This document shows positions 9,022 to 17,516 of a stretch of DNA of 31,738 nucleotides, one piece after another; position 1 is the stretch's first letter; the number at the start of each line of letters is the position of its first letter. The position numbers and the translations under genes are program-made. A model generated the notes under the pieces. The model was not told the DNA's origin. It did no database searches and saw nothing but the letters and a program-made list of their open reading frames with translations. Origin of the DNA: JACKBJ01 sp964549495 (lineage in GTDB: Bacteria; Chloroflexota; Anaerolineae; Epilineales; Epilineaceae); assembly GCA_964549495.1 (NCBI GenBank), contig CAZJWJ010000061.1:1-31738 (forward strand), given 5' to 3'.

Positions 9022-10967
9022 CGCTGGGCCGGCGGCTCACCCGGCACGACGTAGATTTGATTCAAGCGCTCCTGCAGGGTTTGCAGATCGCGCGCGAGGG
9101 ACTCGAGCAGGCGCTCGGCCTGCTCCGGCGTCAGCGTGCCGTTTGGCTCGGCTTCCGAGGCCTCCGCGGTGGCATCCCTTCCGGGCTCGCCCGGCTGGCC
9201 ATCGGCCGGCGGCGTGCCGGTGGGCTCGCCATCCTGTCCCGGTTGCGGGCTGCCGCCCGGCTCGGGCGAGCCCTGGGGCGTCGCGCTGCCCGGCGACGGG
9301 CTGCCGGGAGAGGGCGTGCCCGGGGACGGACTGCCGCCCGTTGGCGTCGGCGTGCCGCTCTCCGGCGCTTGGCTGGGCTGGCTACTGGCCTGGGCCGGCG
9401 GCGTCGCGGTCAGGGCGGCCAGGGCCAGTTCCAAGTTGTGCCGCGCGTCCTGGTCCTCGGGATCCTGACGCAGCACGGCCTGGAAGGCGGCCACCGCCGC
9501 CTCCAACTCGCCGGCGTTGAGCGCCAGGGTTCCCAGGTTGTACCAGACCTGCGTTTCCTCGAGCAGGCTGGGCTCTTCCAGCGCCTGGCGCAGCAAGCGT
9601 CGCGCTTCCTCGACCTCGGATTGTCGGTAGGCGGCATTGCCCAGGTTGTAGAGCAGTTCGGCCCGGTCGGGATCCGCTTCCAAGGCCTCGCGATAGAGGG
9701 CCTCGGCCGCGCGCCAGTCCTCGGCGTCGAAGGCCTGGTTGGCCTGGTCGTTGATGGCGCTGACCCCGCCACAAGCGGCCATGGACAAGGCCGGCAGGAG
9801 CAGCAGCAGCAGCACGACCGCACGGCTGATTCGAAGCGCTCCGGTGTCCAGGGACGGACTTGGCAGGGAGGACTCGGTGACATCGGTCGCTGCGTCGCGA
9901 GGCCCGCGACCCTGCCGCAGGCCGGTCGTCACCGCTTCCAGCCGGCGCTGCATGCCGCGCTCGGTGAGGAGCAGGAGGACGAGGGCCAAGGCCAGCGGCC
10001 ACTGGAAGCGCTCGTTGGGCTGGGCGCCCAGCTGGCCGCCGATCTCGCCGCGTTCCAGCTGCGCCAGGGCATCGGCCAGCTCGGCCGCCGCCTGTCCGGT
10101 GCGCTCGGCCCGGATGTAGCGCCCGCCGCCGGCTTCGGCGATGCTGCCGAGGACCGACTCGTCCAAGCGCGAGACCACCGGCTCACCCGCATCGTCGAGG
10201 ATCCAGACCGTTTCCTCTCGTCCGTCCGGGTACTGCCGCACCATGCGCCGGCCGCTGGCGTCCAGCTCCGGCACCCGCGCGCCCTCCGGGCTGCCCAAGC
10301 CGACCGTGAAGACCAGGCTGCCACCTTCTCGGGCGCGCTCGGCGGCCTCGATGGCGCCGGGCAAGGGGTCCTCGCCGTCGGAGAAGAGCAGGATGGCGCG
10401 ATCGGCCAGCCGCTGTTGGTCGAAGCCGCGCGCGGCGGTGTCGATGGCGGCGCCGATGGAGGTGCCGGGCCGCGAGATGGTCTGCGGGCCGGCCAGATCC
10501 AACATGTTGACCAGGAGCCCGTGATCGACGGTCAAGGGGACCTGGGTGAAGGCCGCGCCGGAGAAGAGCACCAAGCCGGCCTGGTCGCCGCGGATCCGCT
10601 CGAGCAGGGCCTGGATCTCCAGGCGCGCCCGCTGCAGCCGGTCGGGCGCCAGGTCGTCGGCCATCATGCTGGTGGACACGTCCAGGACCAGCATCACCTG
10701 GCGGCCCGAGCGCTCGATCTCCTCGGCCTGCTGCCCCCATTGGGGCCGTGCGAGGGCCAGGATCAACATGGCCAGGGCCCACAAACGCCAGCGCCGTCGC
10801 CGGCCGCGGCCGGCGACATCGGCGCCCCGGGCCAGCTCGGCCACCAACTCCGGGTCGCCCAGGGCGGCCAGCTCGGCGGCCTGCCGGCGGCCGGCCCGTT
10901 GCAGCCAGAGCCAGATCACCGGCAGGGCCAAGAGGCCCCACAACCAGAGCGGACTAGCCCAACCCAT
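9015..10967 (-). CDS. BatB-BatC fusion: membrane VWA domain plus TPR domain
   Basis: 650 residues. The first half is BatB-like: two N-terminal membrane segments (about 7-23 and 60-76), then a von Willebrand A domain whose MIDAS DVSTS is intact (Asp96, Ser98, Ser100) with the later PGTS and FSDGED elements. A third membrane segment follows near 322-338. The second half is BatC-like. It starts with its own hydrophobic segment (about 380-395) ending in MAAC with Cys399, like an embedded lipoprotein signal. TPR repeats follow (about 405-510, with AELLYNLGNAAYRQSEVEEA), then a Pro/Ser/Gly/Thr-rich linker (about 515-600) and a short helical end. BatB and BatC are usually separate genes. The frame is continuous across the junction. 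The start is ATG 10967, 27 bases after the batA-like stop. Confidence 0.9.
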   Translation of the reverse strand: MGWASPLWLWGLLALPVIWLWLQRAGRRQAAELAALGDPELVAELARGADVAGRGRRRRWRLWALAMLILALARPQWGQQAEEIERSGRQVMLVLDVSTSMMADDLAPDRLQRARLEIQALLERIRGDQAGLVLFSGAAFTQVPLTVDHGLLVNMLDLAGPQTISRPGTSIGAAIDTAARGFDQQRLADRAILLFSDGEDPLPGAIEAAERAREGGSLVFTVGLGSPEGARVPELDASGRRMVRQYPDGREETVWILDDAGEPVVSRLDESVLGSIAEAGGGRYIRAERTGQAAAELADALAQLERGEIGGQLGAQPNERFQWPLALALVLLLLTERGMQRRLEAVTTGLRQGRGPRDAATDVTESSLPSPSLDTGALRISRAVVLLLLLLPALSMAACGGVSAINDQANQAFDAEDWRAAEALYREALEADPDRAELLYNLGNAAYRQSEVEEARRLLRQALEEPSLLEETQVWYNLGTLALNAGELEAAVAAFQAVLRQDPEDQDARHNLELALAALTATPPAQASSQPSQAPESGTPTPTGGSPSPGTPSPGSPSPGSATPQGSPEPGGSPQPGQDGEPTGTPPADGQPGEPGRDATAEASEAEPNGTLTPEQAERLLESLARDLQTLQERLNQIYVVPGEPPAQRW

Positions 10968-10994
10968 GCGCGCTCGCTCCCTTCGTCCGTGTCA

Positions 10995-12002
10995 TCAGGG
11001 CAGGCTCCGCAGCGGTCCGCCGCGCAGCCAGAGGTCCAGCGCGGTCAGGAACAGGGCCGGCAAGAGCAGCCAGCCGGCCAGCTCCCGGTAGCGGCGCAAC
11101 TGGTCCAGCTCCACCGGGCTGGTCTCCAGTTCGTCGATACGATCGTAGATGGTCTGCAGTCCCGCCGGATCCGTCGCCCGGAAGTAGAGCCCGCCGGTCG
11201 CCTCGGCCACCTGCTGCAGGCTCTCCTCGTCCAGATCGCTCTCCTGGTAGATGATGCGCGGCCCGAAGGGACCCGGGACGGGCATGGGCACCTGGCCCGG
11301 CTGGCCCATGCCGATGGTGTAGACGCGGATGCCCAGGGCCGCCGCCGCCTCGGCCGCGCCCAGCGGGTCGATGCGGCCGGCATTGTTGGCCCCGTCGGTG
11401 AGCAGGATGACCACCCGTCCGGCTTGGCTGCCCTCGCGCAGCATGTTGGCCGCGCTGGCCAGGCCCTGCCCGATGGCCGTGCCGTCCTCGATGTTCAAGT
11501 CGGAGGCCAACTCGACCTGTTCGAGCTGGCGCGCCAAGAGGTTTCGATCCGGCGTGACCGGGCTGTGCGCGAAGGCCTCGCGGGCGAAGACCACCAGGCC
11601 GACGCGATCGTAGGGCCGACCCTCGATGAAGCGCCCGATGACGCCCCGCGCGGCCTCCAGGCGGTTCTCCGGCTGGAAGTCCAGCGCCGCCATGCTGCCG
11701 GAGATGTCCAGGGCCAAGACGATGTCCAGCCCGTCGCCGGAGACCACCTCGCGGGCGAAGCCGGCCTGGGGCCGGGCCAAGGCCAGGATGCAGAGCAGCA
11801 GGATCAGCTGGCGCAGCCGGGGCAGCCAGCGCCGGGCGCGGATGCGCCAGCTGCCCGGCAGGTCCGCCAGCAGGCCGGTGTCGGCGAAGCGGAAGGCCGG
11901 CGGCCGGGCCTCGGGTGACCGGGAGCGCAGCCAGCGGGCACCCAGCGGCAGCAAGACCAAGAGCAGCAGCCACAGCGGCGCGGCGAATCGGAGGCCGCTC
12001 AC
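10995..12002 (-). CDS. BatA-like membrane VWA protein
   Basis: 335 residues. Two membrane segments at the N-terminus (about 8-20 and 64-76, the latter in LILLLCILALARPQ) precede a von Willebrand A domain with an intact MIDAS, DISGS (Asp99, Ser101, Ser103), then DGTAIGQG and LLTDGANN. A C-terminal membrane segment lies near 308-326. Length and layout match BatA-type aerotolerance proteins, in which the VWA domain faces outward and binds a divalent metal and a partner protein. The start is GTG 12002, overlapping the upstream stop by four bases (GTGA), which supports that start and translational coupling. Confidence 0.9.
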   Translation of the reverse strand: MSGLRFAAPLWLLLLVLLPLGARWLRSRSPEARPPAFRFADTGLLADLPGSWRIRARRWLPRLRQLILLLCILALARPQAGFAREVVSGDGLDIVLALDISGSMAALDFQPENRLEAARGVIGRFIEGRPYDRVGLVVFAREAFAHSPVTPDRNLLARQLEQVELASDLNIEDGTAIGQGLASAANMLREGSQAGRVVILLTDGANNAGRIDPLGAAEAAAALGIRVYTIGMGQPGQVPMPVPGPFGPRIIYQESDLDEESLQQVAEATGGLYFRATDPAGLQTIYDRIDELETSPVELDQLRRYRELAGWLLLPALFLTALDLWLRGGPLRSLP

Positions 12003-13030
12003 GAAGCGGCCCCCTCACCGGTCGATCCGCGGCGCAGCGCGGCCAGGGCCCGCAGGCCGCGCCGCTCGCGCTCGACCCGCTCGATGGCCTCCCGCAGCCG
12101 ATCGGTGTAGCTCGCGCTCCGCTCGACCGCGGGACGATGCCGGGCGAACTTGACCAGATCGGCCTCGGCCAGCAGGCCGGCCAGCCGGCCGCGCAAGGCG
12201 GTGGTCACGCCCAGGGCCTCGAGCGCTTCGATCAGCTCCTGGCTGCTGCGGTCGAGGGCCGGCAGGCCGAAGACCGCCTCCAGGTAGGCGCGCAGGGCAT
12301 CCGAGGCGCGGTCGTAATGCGGGACCGTATCGCCGCGCTCGAGCAAGGCCTCGGCGTCCAGGGCCTCGAGCACCCGCAGGGCCAAGCGGGCGGCCGGGCC
12401 GTAGTCGACGGCCCCGGGCTCGGTCCTGCGTTGGCGGGCCAGTCGCGCGCCGAGGCGACGCCCGGCGAAGAGGGCCAGGGCGGCGCTCAGGCTCAGGGCG
12501 AGCAGCCAGACGGGCCAGCGCGCTGGCCGCGGCAGCTCGATCTGGCCGCGGATGTCGCGCGGCAGGTCCTCGCCGGCCGGCAGGCTGCCGCGGATCTCCA
12601 GGCGGGCCGGCTGGCTTTGCAGGCGGCTCGTAGCTCCATCCGGGCCGGCCAGGGTGACGGTCATCGGCTCGATGCTCAAGCTGCCGGTGGCCCAGGCTCG
12701 TGCGCGGATGATCTGTTGACTGCGGCGTGCGCTGTCGGAGTCCACCGCCAGCTGGGGTGGCGATTGGGATTCGATCTCCAATTCGCCCCAGCGGGTCGGG
12801 ATGTCCACCGGCAACAGCAGGCTGCCCGGCGGATGGGTGACCACCAAGGTCAGGCTCAGCGGCTGGCCGATGAGCGGGGCGCTATCGGGAACCAGCAGGC
12901 GAGCATGGGCGCTTCCCTGCGCGCCCTGCGCTCCGACGACGGCCGGCAGGCCGGCCAGCGAGCCCAGGATCAGGCCCAGCATCCAGGCGGCGGTGGCCGT
13001 GGCCTTGGCCTTGCGACGAGGAAGGCTCAT
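11999..13030 (-). CDS. Single-pass membrane protein of the Bat cluster, BatD-like layout, unassigned
   Basis: 343 residues. A signal peptide (about 12-34, ending VVGAQ) is followed by a beta-rich outer domain (about 40-165). A membrane segment lies around 175-195 (VWLLALSLSAALALF), then a basic, helical cytoplasmic domain with a segment YDRASDALRAYLEAVFG. That last element resembles the C-terminal helical region of BatD and DUF4381-type proteins found between DUF58 and BatA genes. I cannot assign a family firmly. Its place, overlapping DUF58 upstream (ATGA at 13027-13030) and the batA-like gene downstream (GTGA), makes it a structural partner of the VWA complex by inference. It looks like a reduced BatD: one outer domain instead of several. 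Confidence 0.82.
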   Translation of the reverse strand: MSLPRRKAKATATAAWMLGLILGSLAGLPAVVGAQGAQGSAHARLLVPDSAPLIGQPLSLTLVVTHPPGSLLLPVDIPTRWGELEIESQSPPQLAVDSDSARRSQQIIRARAWATGSLSIEPMTVTLAGPDGATSRLQSQPARLEIRGSLPAGEDLPRDIRGQIELPRPARWPVWLLALSLSAALALFAGRRLGARLARQRRTEPGAVDYGPAARLALRVLEALDAEALLERGDTVPHYDRASDALRAYLEAVFGLPALDRSSQELIEALEALGVTTALRGRLAGLLAEADLVKFARHRPAVERSASYTDRLREAIERVERERRGLRALAALRRGSTGEGAAS

Positions 13031-13923
13031 CGTCGGGCCTTGCGCCGGACGCGGCCCGCGAAGAAGCGGACCAGCGCGCCCGTGTAGTCGCCAACGGTCT
13101 CGATCTCGACCCGGTCCACGCCGGCATCGCGAAAGGCCCGGTCCACCGCCTGTCGTTCGGCCTGGCTGCGCTCGGCGATGGCCGCGCGCACGGCCGGCTG
13201 CAGGCTGTCGACCGGCACGCGCTGTCCGGTCTCGGCGTCCTCGAGCCAGAGGATGCCGGCCGGCGGCAGCCGTCCCTCGTCCGGCTCGCGCAGCTCGAAG
13301 GCGATCAGGTCATGACGGCGGCTGGTGGAGAGCAGCTTGCGGCGGTGCAGGCCGGGATGGGCCGGGCCGGCGAAGTCCGAGATCAGGAAGACGATGCCGC
13401 GCCGGCGCTGCAGGTGGTGCAACGTGTCCAGGGCCGCGCCCAGGTCGCTGCCGCCCGGCGATGGCGGGCTGGCCAGGAGCTCGCGCACCAGGCGCAGGAC
13501 ATGCCGCCGGCCCTTGCGGGGCGGGATGACCCGCTCCAACCGGCCTCCGAACTGGATCAGGCCCACCCGATCGTTGTTGGTGGTGGCCGAGAAGGCCAGC
13601 ACGGCCGCCAGCTCGGCGGCCAGGCGCCGTTTGGCGCGACCGCGGCTGCCGGTGGACAGCGATCCGCTGGTGTCGACCAGGAGCAGCACCGTCAGCTCGC
13701 GCTCCTCGACATAACGCTTGACATGCGGCTCGCCGGTGCGCGCCGTCACGTTCCAGTCGATGCTGCGCACCTCGTCGCCCGGCTGGTAGGGACGCACCTC
13801 GTCGAAGGCCATGCCCCGGCCCTTGAAGACGGCGTGGTACTCGCCGGCCAGGCTCTCGGAGACCAGATGTCGGGTCTTGATCTCGATGCGCCGGACCGTG
13901 CGCAAGAGCTCGGCGGTGAGCAT
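13027..13923 (-). CDS. DUF58 domain (VWA-like) protein
   Basis: 298 residues with the typical DUF58 signature GRGMAFDEVRPYQPGDEVRS, then IDWNVTARTGEPHVKRY (about 36-71). A VWA-type metal site follows, DTSGS (Asp84, Ser86, Ser88). There is no signal peptide or membrane segment, so it is cytoplasmic. DUF58 proteins nearly always follow a MoxR ATPase gene and are thought to be its client or adaptor. Here ATG 13923 is five bases after the moxR-type stop, and its own stop overlaps the next gene by four bases. It is thus the second gene of the cluster and the third MIDAS-containing protein in it, after the BatA- and BatB-like ones. Biochemical function is not known for the family. Confidence 0.93.
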   Translation of the reverse strand: MLTAELLRTVRRIEIKTRHLVSESLAGEYHAVFKGRGMAFDEVRPYQPGDEVRSIDWNVTARTGEPHVKRYVEERELTVLLLVDTSGSLSTGSRGRAKRRLAAELAAVLAFSATTNNDRVGLIQFGGRLERVIPPRKGRRHVLRLVRELLASPPSPGGSDLGAALDTLHHLQRRRGIVFLISDFAGPAHPGLHRRKLLSTSRRHDLIAFELREPDEGRLPPAGILWLEDAETGQRVPVDSLQPAVRAAIAERSQAERQAVDRAFRDAGVDRVEIETVGDYTGALVRFFAGRVRRKARR

Positions 13924-13928
13924 GCCAG

Positions 13929-14924
13929 CTAGGGAACCTCGATGTGGTCGAGCACGCGGGCCACGATCTGGCTGGCATCCACCTCTTCGGCCTCGGCCTC
14001 GTAGGTGGTTACCACGCGATGGCGCAGCACGTCGGGCGCGATGGCCTTGACGTCCTCGGGGATCACGTAGCCCCGGCCCTCCAGGAAGGCCCGCGCACGT
14101 GCCGCGGTCACCAGGAAGATGCCAGCCCGCGGCGAGGCGCCGAAGTCGATCAGGGGCGCCAGCTCGGCCAGGCCGAATTCGTCCGGCCGGCGCGTGGCCG
14201 AGACCAAGTCCAGCACGTAGTCCTTGATCTTGCCGTCCACGTAGACCTGCCGCACCCGCCGGCGCGCGTCGAGGATGTCGCCCGGCTCGACCACCGGCCG
14301 GACGTCCGGCAAGGGCTCGCCGGTCATCCGGTCGATGATCTGCCGCTCCTCGGCCCGGCTGGGATAATCGACCAGGACCTTGAGCATGAAGCGGTCGACC
14401 TGGGCTTCCGGCAGCGGGTAGGTGCCTTCCTGCTCGATCGGATTCTGGGTGGCCAGCACGAGGAAGAGCGGGTCGAGCGGATGCGTCTCGTCACCGATGG
14501 TCACCTGCCGCTCCTGCATGGCTTCCAGGAGCGCGCTCTGCACCTTGGCCGGCGCGCGGTTGATCTCGTCGGCCAGGATGATGTTGGTGAAGATCGGTCC
14601 GCGGTGGACGCCGAAGCTCGACTCGGCCGGGTTGAAGATCATCGTGCCGACCAGATCGGCCGGCAGCAGATCGGGGGTGAACTGGATGCGCGCGAAGCCG
14701 GCGTGGATGGCCTGGGCCACGGTCTTGACCATCAGGGTCTTGGCCAAGCCCGGCACGCCCTCTAGCAGGATATGCCCGTCGGCCAAGAGGGCGATCAGCA
14801 TCCGGTCGACCAGCTGCCGCTGCCCGACCACCACCTGGTTGATCTCATCGCGCAGGCGGGCCAGGAACTGGCTCTCCTCGGCGATGCGATCGCCCTCGGC
14901 TCGGATCTCCTCGAGATTCATCAT
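13929..14924 (-). CDS. MoxR family AAA+ ATPase
   Basis: 331 residues. The P-loop GVPGLAKT (56-63), the Walker B IILADE (115-120) followed by INRAPAKVQSALLEAM, the sensor LATQNP (157-162) and the arginine-bearing EAQVDRF are all present, as in MoxR ATPases. Length is normal for the family. MoxR proteins act as chaperone-like ATPases on VWA-domain partners, and this cluster supplies three. The start is ATG 14924, with a strong purine-rich Shine-Dalgarno tract (GGAGAGGGAG on the minus strand, about 14931-14940); the next codon is also ATG. It is the first gene of the seven-gene cluster. Any promoter must lie in the 123 bases between it and the topoisomerase stop, unless transcription reads through. 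Confidence 0.96.
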   Translation of the reverse strand: MMNLEEIRAEGDRIAEESQFLARLRDEINQVVVGQRQLVDRMLIALLADGHILLEGVPGLAKTLMVKTVAQAIHAGFARIQFTPDLLPADLVGTMIFNPAESSFGVHRGPIFTNIILADEINRAPAKVQSALLEAMQERQVTIGDETHPLDPLFLVLATQNPIEQEGTYPLPEAQVDRFMLKVLVDYPSRAEERQIIDRMTGEPLPDVRPVVEPGDILDARRRVRQVYVDGKIKDYVLDLVSATRRPDEFGLAELAPLIDFGASPRAGIFLVTAARARAFLEGRGYVIPEDVKAIAPDVLRHRVVTTYEAEAEEVDASQIVARVLDHIEVP

Positions 14925-14989
14925 GCGCGCTCCCTCTCCGCTGTCTGGATGGCCACGACCTCGCGGCCACCGGACTAGGATAGCGAAGA

Positions 14990-15009
14990 ATCGGCCGCGC
15001 CTGGCCGAT
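14990..15009 (-). terminator. Short hairpin after the topoisomerase gene
   Basis: On the minus strand ATCGGCC pairs with GGCCGAT over a six-base loop and is followed by TCTTCGC. This is a weak intrinsic-terminator shape placed 38 bases after the topoisomerase stop and ahead of the moxR-type gene. The T-run is poor, so read-through into the Bat cluster cannot be excluded. Confidence 0.45.
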
Positions 15010-15047
15010 CGGGCATGAGCAGTCTATGAGAGCCCGAACTCGAGGGG

Positions 15048-17471
15048 TTATTCGAAGATGGAGAGCTGCTGGCCGGCCTGGCTCTTCGAGGTCTTGCGCT
15101 TCTTGGCGCGCTTCGGGGAAGCGGACTTGGCCTGGTCGCGCGTGCCGGCGCCGTTGCCGCTCTCGCCATCCCGCTGGGCGGAGGGCGCTCGAGCGGGCTG
15201 GTGCTCCTCGGCGTCTGGGCCTGGAGCCGCATCGTCGTCGGATGATTCGGAGGCGGGCTGGGCCGCGTCCTCGTCCGGCGATTCGGGACCCGATCCCTTG
15301 CCGCTGGAGGCGCCTTGCTCGGATTCGGAGGCGGCCGAGCTCGACGTCGTCTCGGTCGGCGAGGCGGGAGCAGCAACCTCATCCGCCTCGAGTTCCACAT
15401 CGACGACCTCGGCCGGCCGTCCCGAGCCGATGTCCAGGTGTGTGTCGCCGGCCTCGGCCTCGTCCCAGACGGCCATCAGGCGCTGCTTGCGCGGATCGAC
15501 CGAGCTGCCCATCCAGAGCTCGACCATCTGGTTGGCCTGGTGGGCGTCCTCGACGGTGACGCGGTAGAGGTTGCGGCTGGCGAAGGGGGTGGCCTTGCCG
15601 TCGACCTCGGGCACGTCGAAGACGGTCTCCTTGAGCTGGGAGGGGTTCATCTCGCCCAGGCCCTTGTAGCGCTGGATGGTCACGCCCTTGCGTCCCCACT
15701 GCTTGAGCAGCTGGTCGCGCTCCCAGTCGGTATAGGCGTAGCGCACGGCACGCTGCTTGGAGAGGCGGTAGAGCGGCGCGCGGGCGATGTAGAGCCGGCC
15801 GGCGTCGATCATCGGCCGCATGAAGCGCCAGAATAGCGTGAGCAGGAGGGTCATGATGTGCAGGCCGTCGACGTCGGCGTCGACGAAGATGGCGATGCCG
15901 CCGTAGCGCATGTCCTCGACCCTGAAGTCGCGGCCGACGCCGGCGCCGACGGCCGAGACGATGGCCTTGATCTCGTTGTTGGACAGGGCCTTGTTGAGCC
16001 GGGCGCGTTCGGTGTTGAGGATCTTGCCGCGCAGGGGCAGGATGGCGTGGTAGAGATTGTTGCGGGCCTGCTTGCAGCTGCCGCCGGCCGAGTCGCCCTC
16101 GACGATGTAGAGGATGCTGCGCTCGACGTCGGCCTTCTTGGCAACGTCGGCCAGCTTGCCGGGCAGGCCGGTGTCGACCACATCCAGCACGCTCTTGCGC
16201 ATGACCAGGCTGCGCGCCTTGGCCGCCGCCTCGCGCGCCCGGCTGGCCGCCAGACAGCGCTCGACGATCTTGCGGCCCAGGGCCGGCTCCTCACGCAGGC
16301 GCTCGAGCAGGGCCTCGTAGACCAGGCTCATCACCTGGCCGTGGATCTCGCGGTTGCCCAGCTGGGTCTTGGTCTGGCTGGTGAACTCGGGCTCCGGCAT
16401 CAGGACCGACAGCGCCGCGGTCAGGCCGGCCGCCGAGTCGCGGCCGGTGATGGTATCGGCGCTCTTGATCTGCTTGCGCTCCTGGCCGAAGACGTTGATG
16501 GCCTTGGTGACGGCGGCGCGCAGGCCCGAGACGTGGGTCCCGCCATCGCTGGTCGGGATGGTGTTGACGAAGGACAGGATCTCTTCCTCGTCGCCGGCAT
16601 GGTACTGCATCACCAGGTCGACCTTGGCCTTGCCGGCCGTCCCGCCGATGCGGATGGGCGGCTCGTGGACCAGGCGCCGGCCCTGGTTGAGGTGGTCGAC
16701 ATACGCGATGAGGCCGCCGTCGTAGCGGTACTCCCGCGTGCGCGCTTCTTCGCGCCGCTCGTCGGTGGCCTTGAGCGTCAGGCCCGGGACGAGGTAGGCG
16801 GCCACCTCGAGGCGGTGGGCGATGGGTCCGAACTCGAAGCGGGTGACCTCCATGTACTCGTCGGAGGGCAGGAAGCGGACGATGGTGCCGGTGCCGCGGC
16901 GCTTGTCGGCGTGCTGCTCGATGACCTTCTTCTCGCCGCGCTGGCCGACCTGGCCGACGACCTCGCGGCTGCGCGGGTCGAGGATCTCGACCGGACTGTC
17001 GACCTTGCCGTGCGCGTAGCGCTGGCGGTAGACGACGCCATCGCGGTGGACCTCGACCTCGAGCCAGCGGCTGAGGGCGTTGGTGGCCTTGATGCCCACG
17101 CCATGCAGGCCGCCGGAGGTGGAGTAGCTGCCTTCCTGGAACTTGCCGCCGGTGTGCAGCTGGGTCAGGGCCATCTCGAGGGCGGACTTGCCGCTCTCGG
17201 GGTGGATGCCGACCGGGAAGCCGCGGCCGTCGTCGACGACCTGGGCGCTGCCATCGGCGCGCAGCGTGACCTCGATGCGGCTGCAGTGCCCGGCCATGGC
17301 CTCGTCGATGCTGTTGTCGATGACCTCGGCGATCAGGTGGTGCAGGTTGCCGCGGCCGCCGATGTACATGCCGGGCCGGCGCTGGATGGCCTCGGGGAAG
17401 CCCAGCTCGGTGATCTGGCTGGCGTCGTAGGCGGCGGGGTCGGCGGCCTTGCGCTTGGATTGGGTGGCCAT
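15048..17471 (-). CDS. Type IIA topoisomerase ATPase subunit (GyrB/ParE) with long charged C-terminal tail
   Basis: 807 residues. The GHKL ATPase motifs are intact: EVIDNSIDEAMAGH (Glu49 as catalytic base), VVDDGRGFPVG (78-88) and GLHGVG (121-126). QTKTQLGN (366-373) marks the transducer. The Toprim metal residues are in EGDSAGG (Glu458) and DADVDG (531-536), and YKGLGEMNP is at 602-610. Two usually fixed spots vary: SCKQAR where SAKQGR is common, and DGLHI where DGSHI is common. The core ends near 670. A tail of about 135 residues follows, first acidic and Ser-rich, then basic, ending in QLSIF plus Glu (802-807), which resembles a beta-clamp-binding peptide. GyrB and ParE cannot be told apart here, and no gyrA/parC partner is in the window. 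Start ATG 17471 has GGAG six bases upstream. Confidence 0.95.
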   Translation of the reverse strand: MATQSKRKAADPAAYDASQITELGFPEAIQRRPGMYIGGRGNLHHLIAEVIDNSIDEAMAGHCSRIEVTLRADGSAQVVDDGRGFPVGIHPESGKSALEMALTQLHTGGKFQEGSYSTSGGLHGVGIKATNALSRWLEVEVHRDGVVYRQRYAHGKVDSPVEILDPRSREVVGQVGQRGEKKVIEQHADKRRGTGTIVRFLPSDEYMEVTRFEFGPIAHRLEVAAYLVPGLTLKATDERREEARTREYRYDGGLIAYVDHLNQGRRLVHEPPIRIGGTAGKAKVDLVMQYHAGDEEEILSFVNTIPTSDGGTHVSGLRAAVTKAINVFGQERKQIKSADTITGRDSAAGLTAALSVLMPEPEFTSQTKTQLGNREIHGQVMSLVYEALLERLREEPALGRKIVERCLAASRAREAAAKARSLVMRKSVLDVVDTGLPGKLADVAKKADVERSILYIVEGDSAGGSCKQARNNLYHAILPLRGKILNTERARLNKALSNNEIKAIVSAVGAGVGRDFRVEDMRYGGIAIFVDADVDGLHIMTLLLTLFWRFMRPMIDAGRLYIARAPLYRLSKQRAVRYAYTDWERDQLLKQWGRKGVTIQRYKGLGEMNPSQLKETVFDVPEVDGKATPFASRNLYRVTVEDAHQANQMVELWMGSSVDPRKQRLMAVWDEAEAGDTHLDIGSGRPAEVVDVELEADEVAAPASPTETTSSSAASESEQGASSGKGSGPESPDEDAAQPASESSDDDAAPGPDAEEHQPARAPSAQRDGESGNGAGTRDQAKSASPKRAKKRKTSKSQAGQQLSIFE

Positions 17472-17516
17472 GGGCTGCTCCGGAGGCGACTGCGGGTCGA
17501 GGTGGCGCGACCTTCG

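Noticed and set aside
9290..9350. Short GC repeats in the BatB-BatC linker considered as a CRISPR or regulatory repeat
   Set aside because: They encode in-frame Pro-Ser-Pro-Gly repeats in a linker, with no spacer pattern.
9057..11918. Plus-strand open frame of about 953 codons opposite the Bat VWA genes
   Set aside because: Same reason: it mirrors BatA/BatB coding sequence and its product is Gln/Arg/Gly/Ala-rich with no motif.
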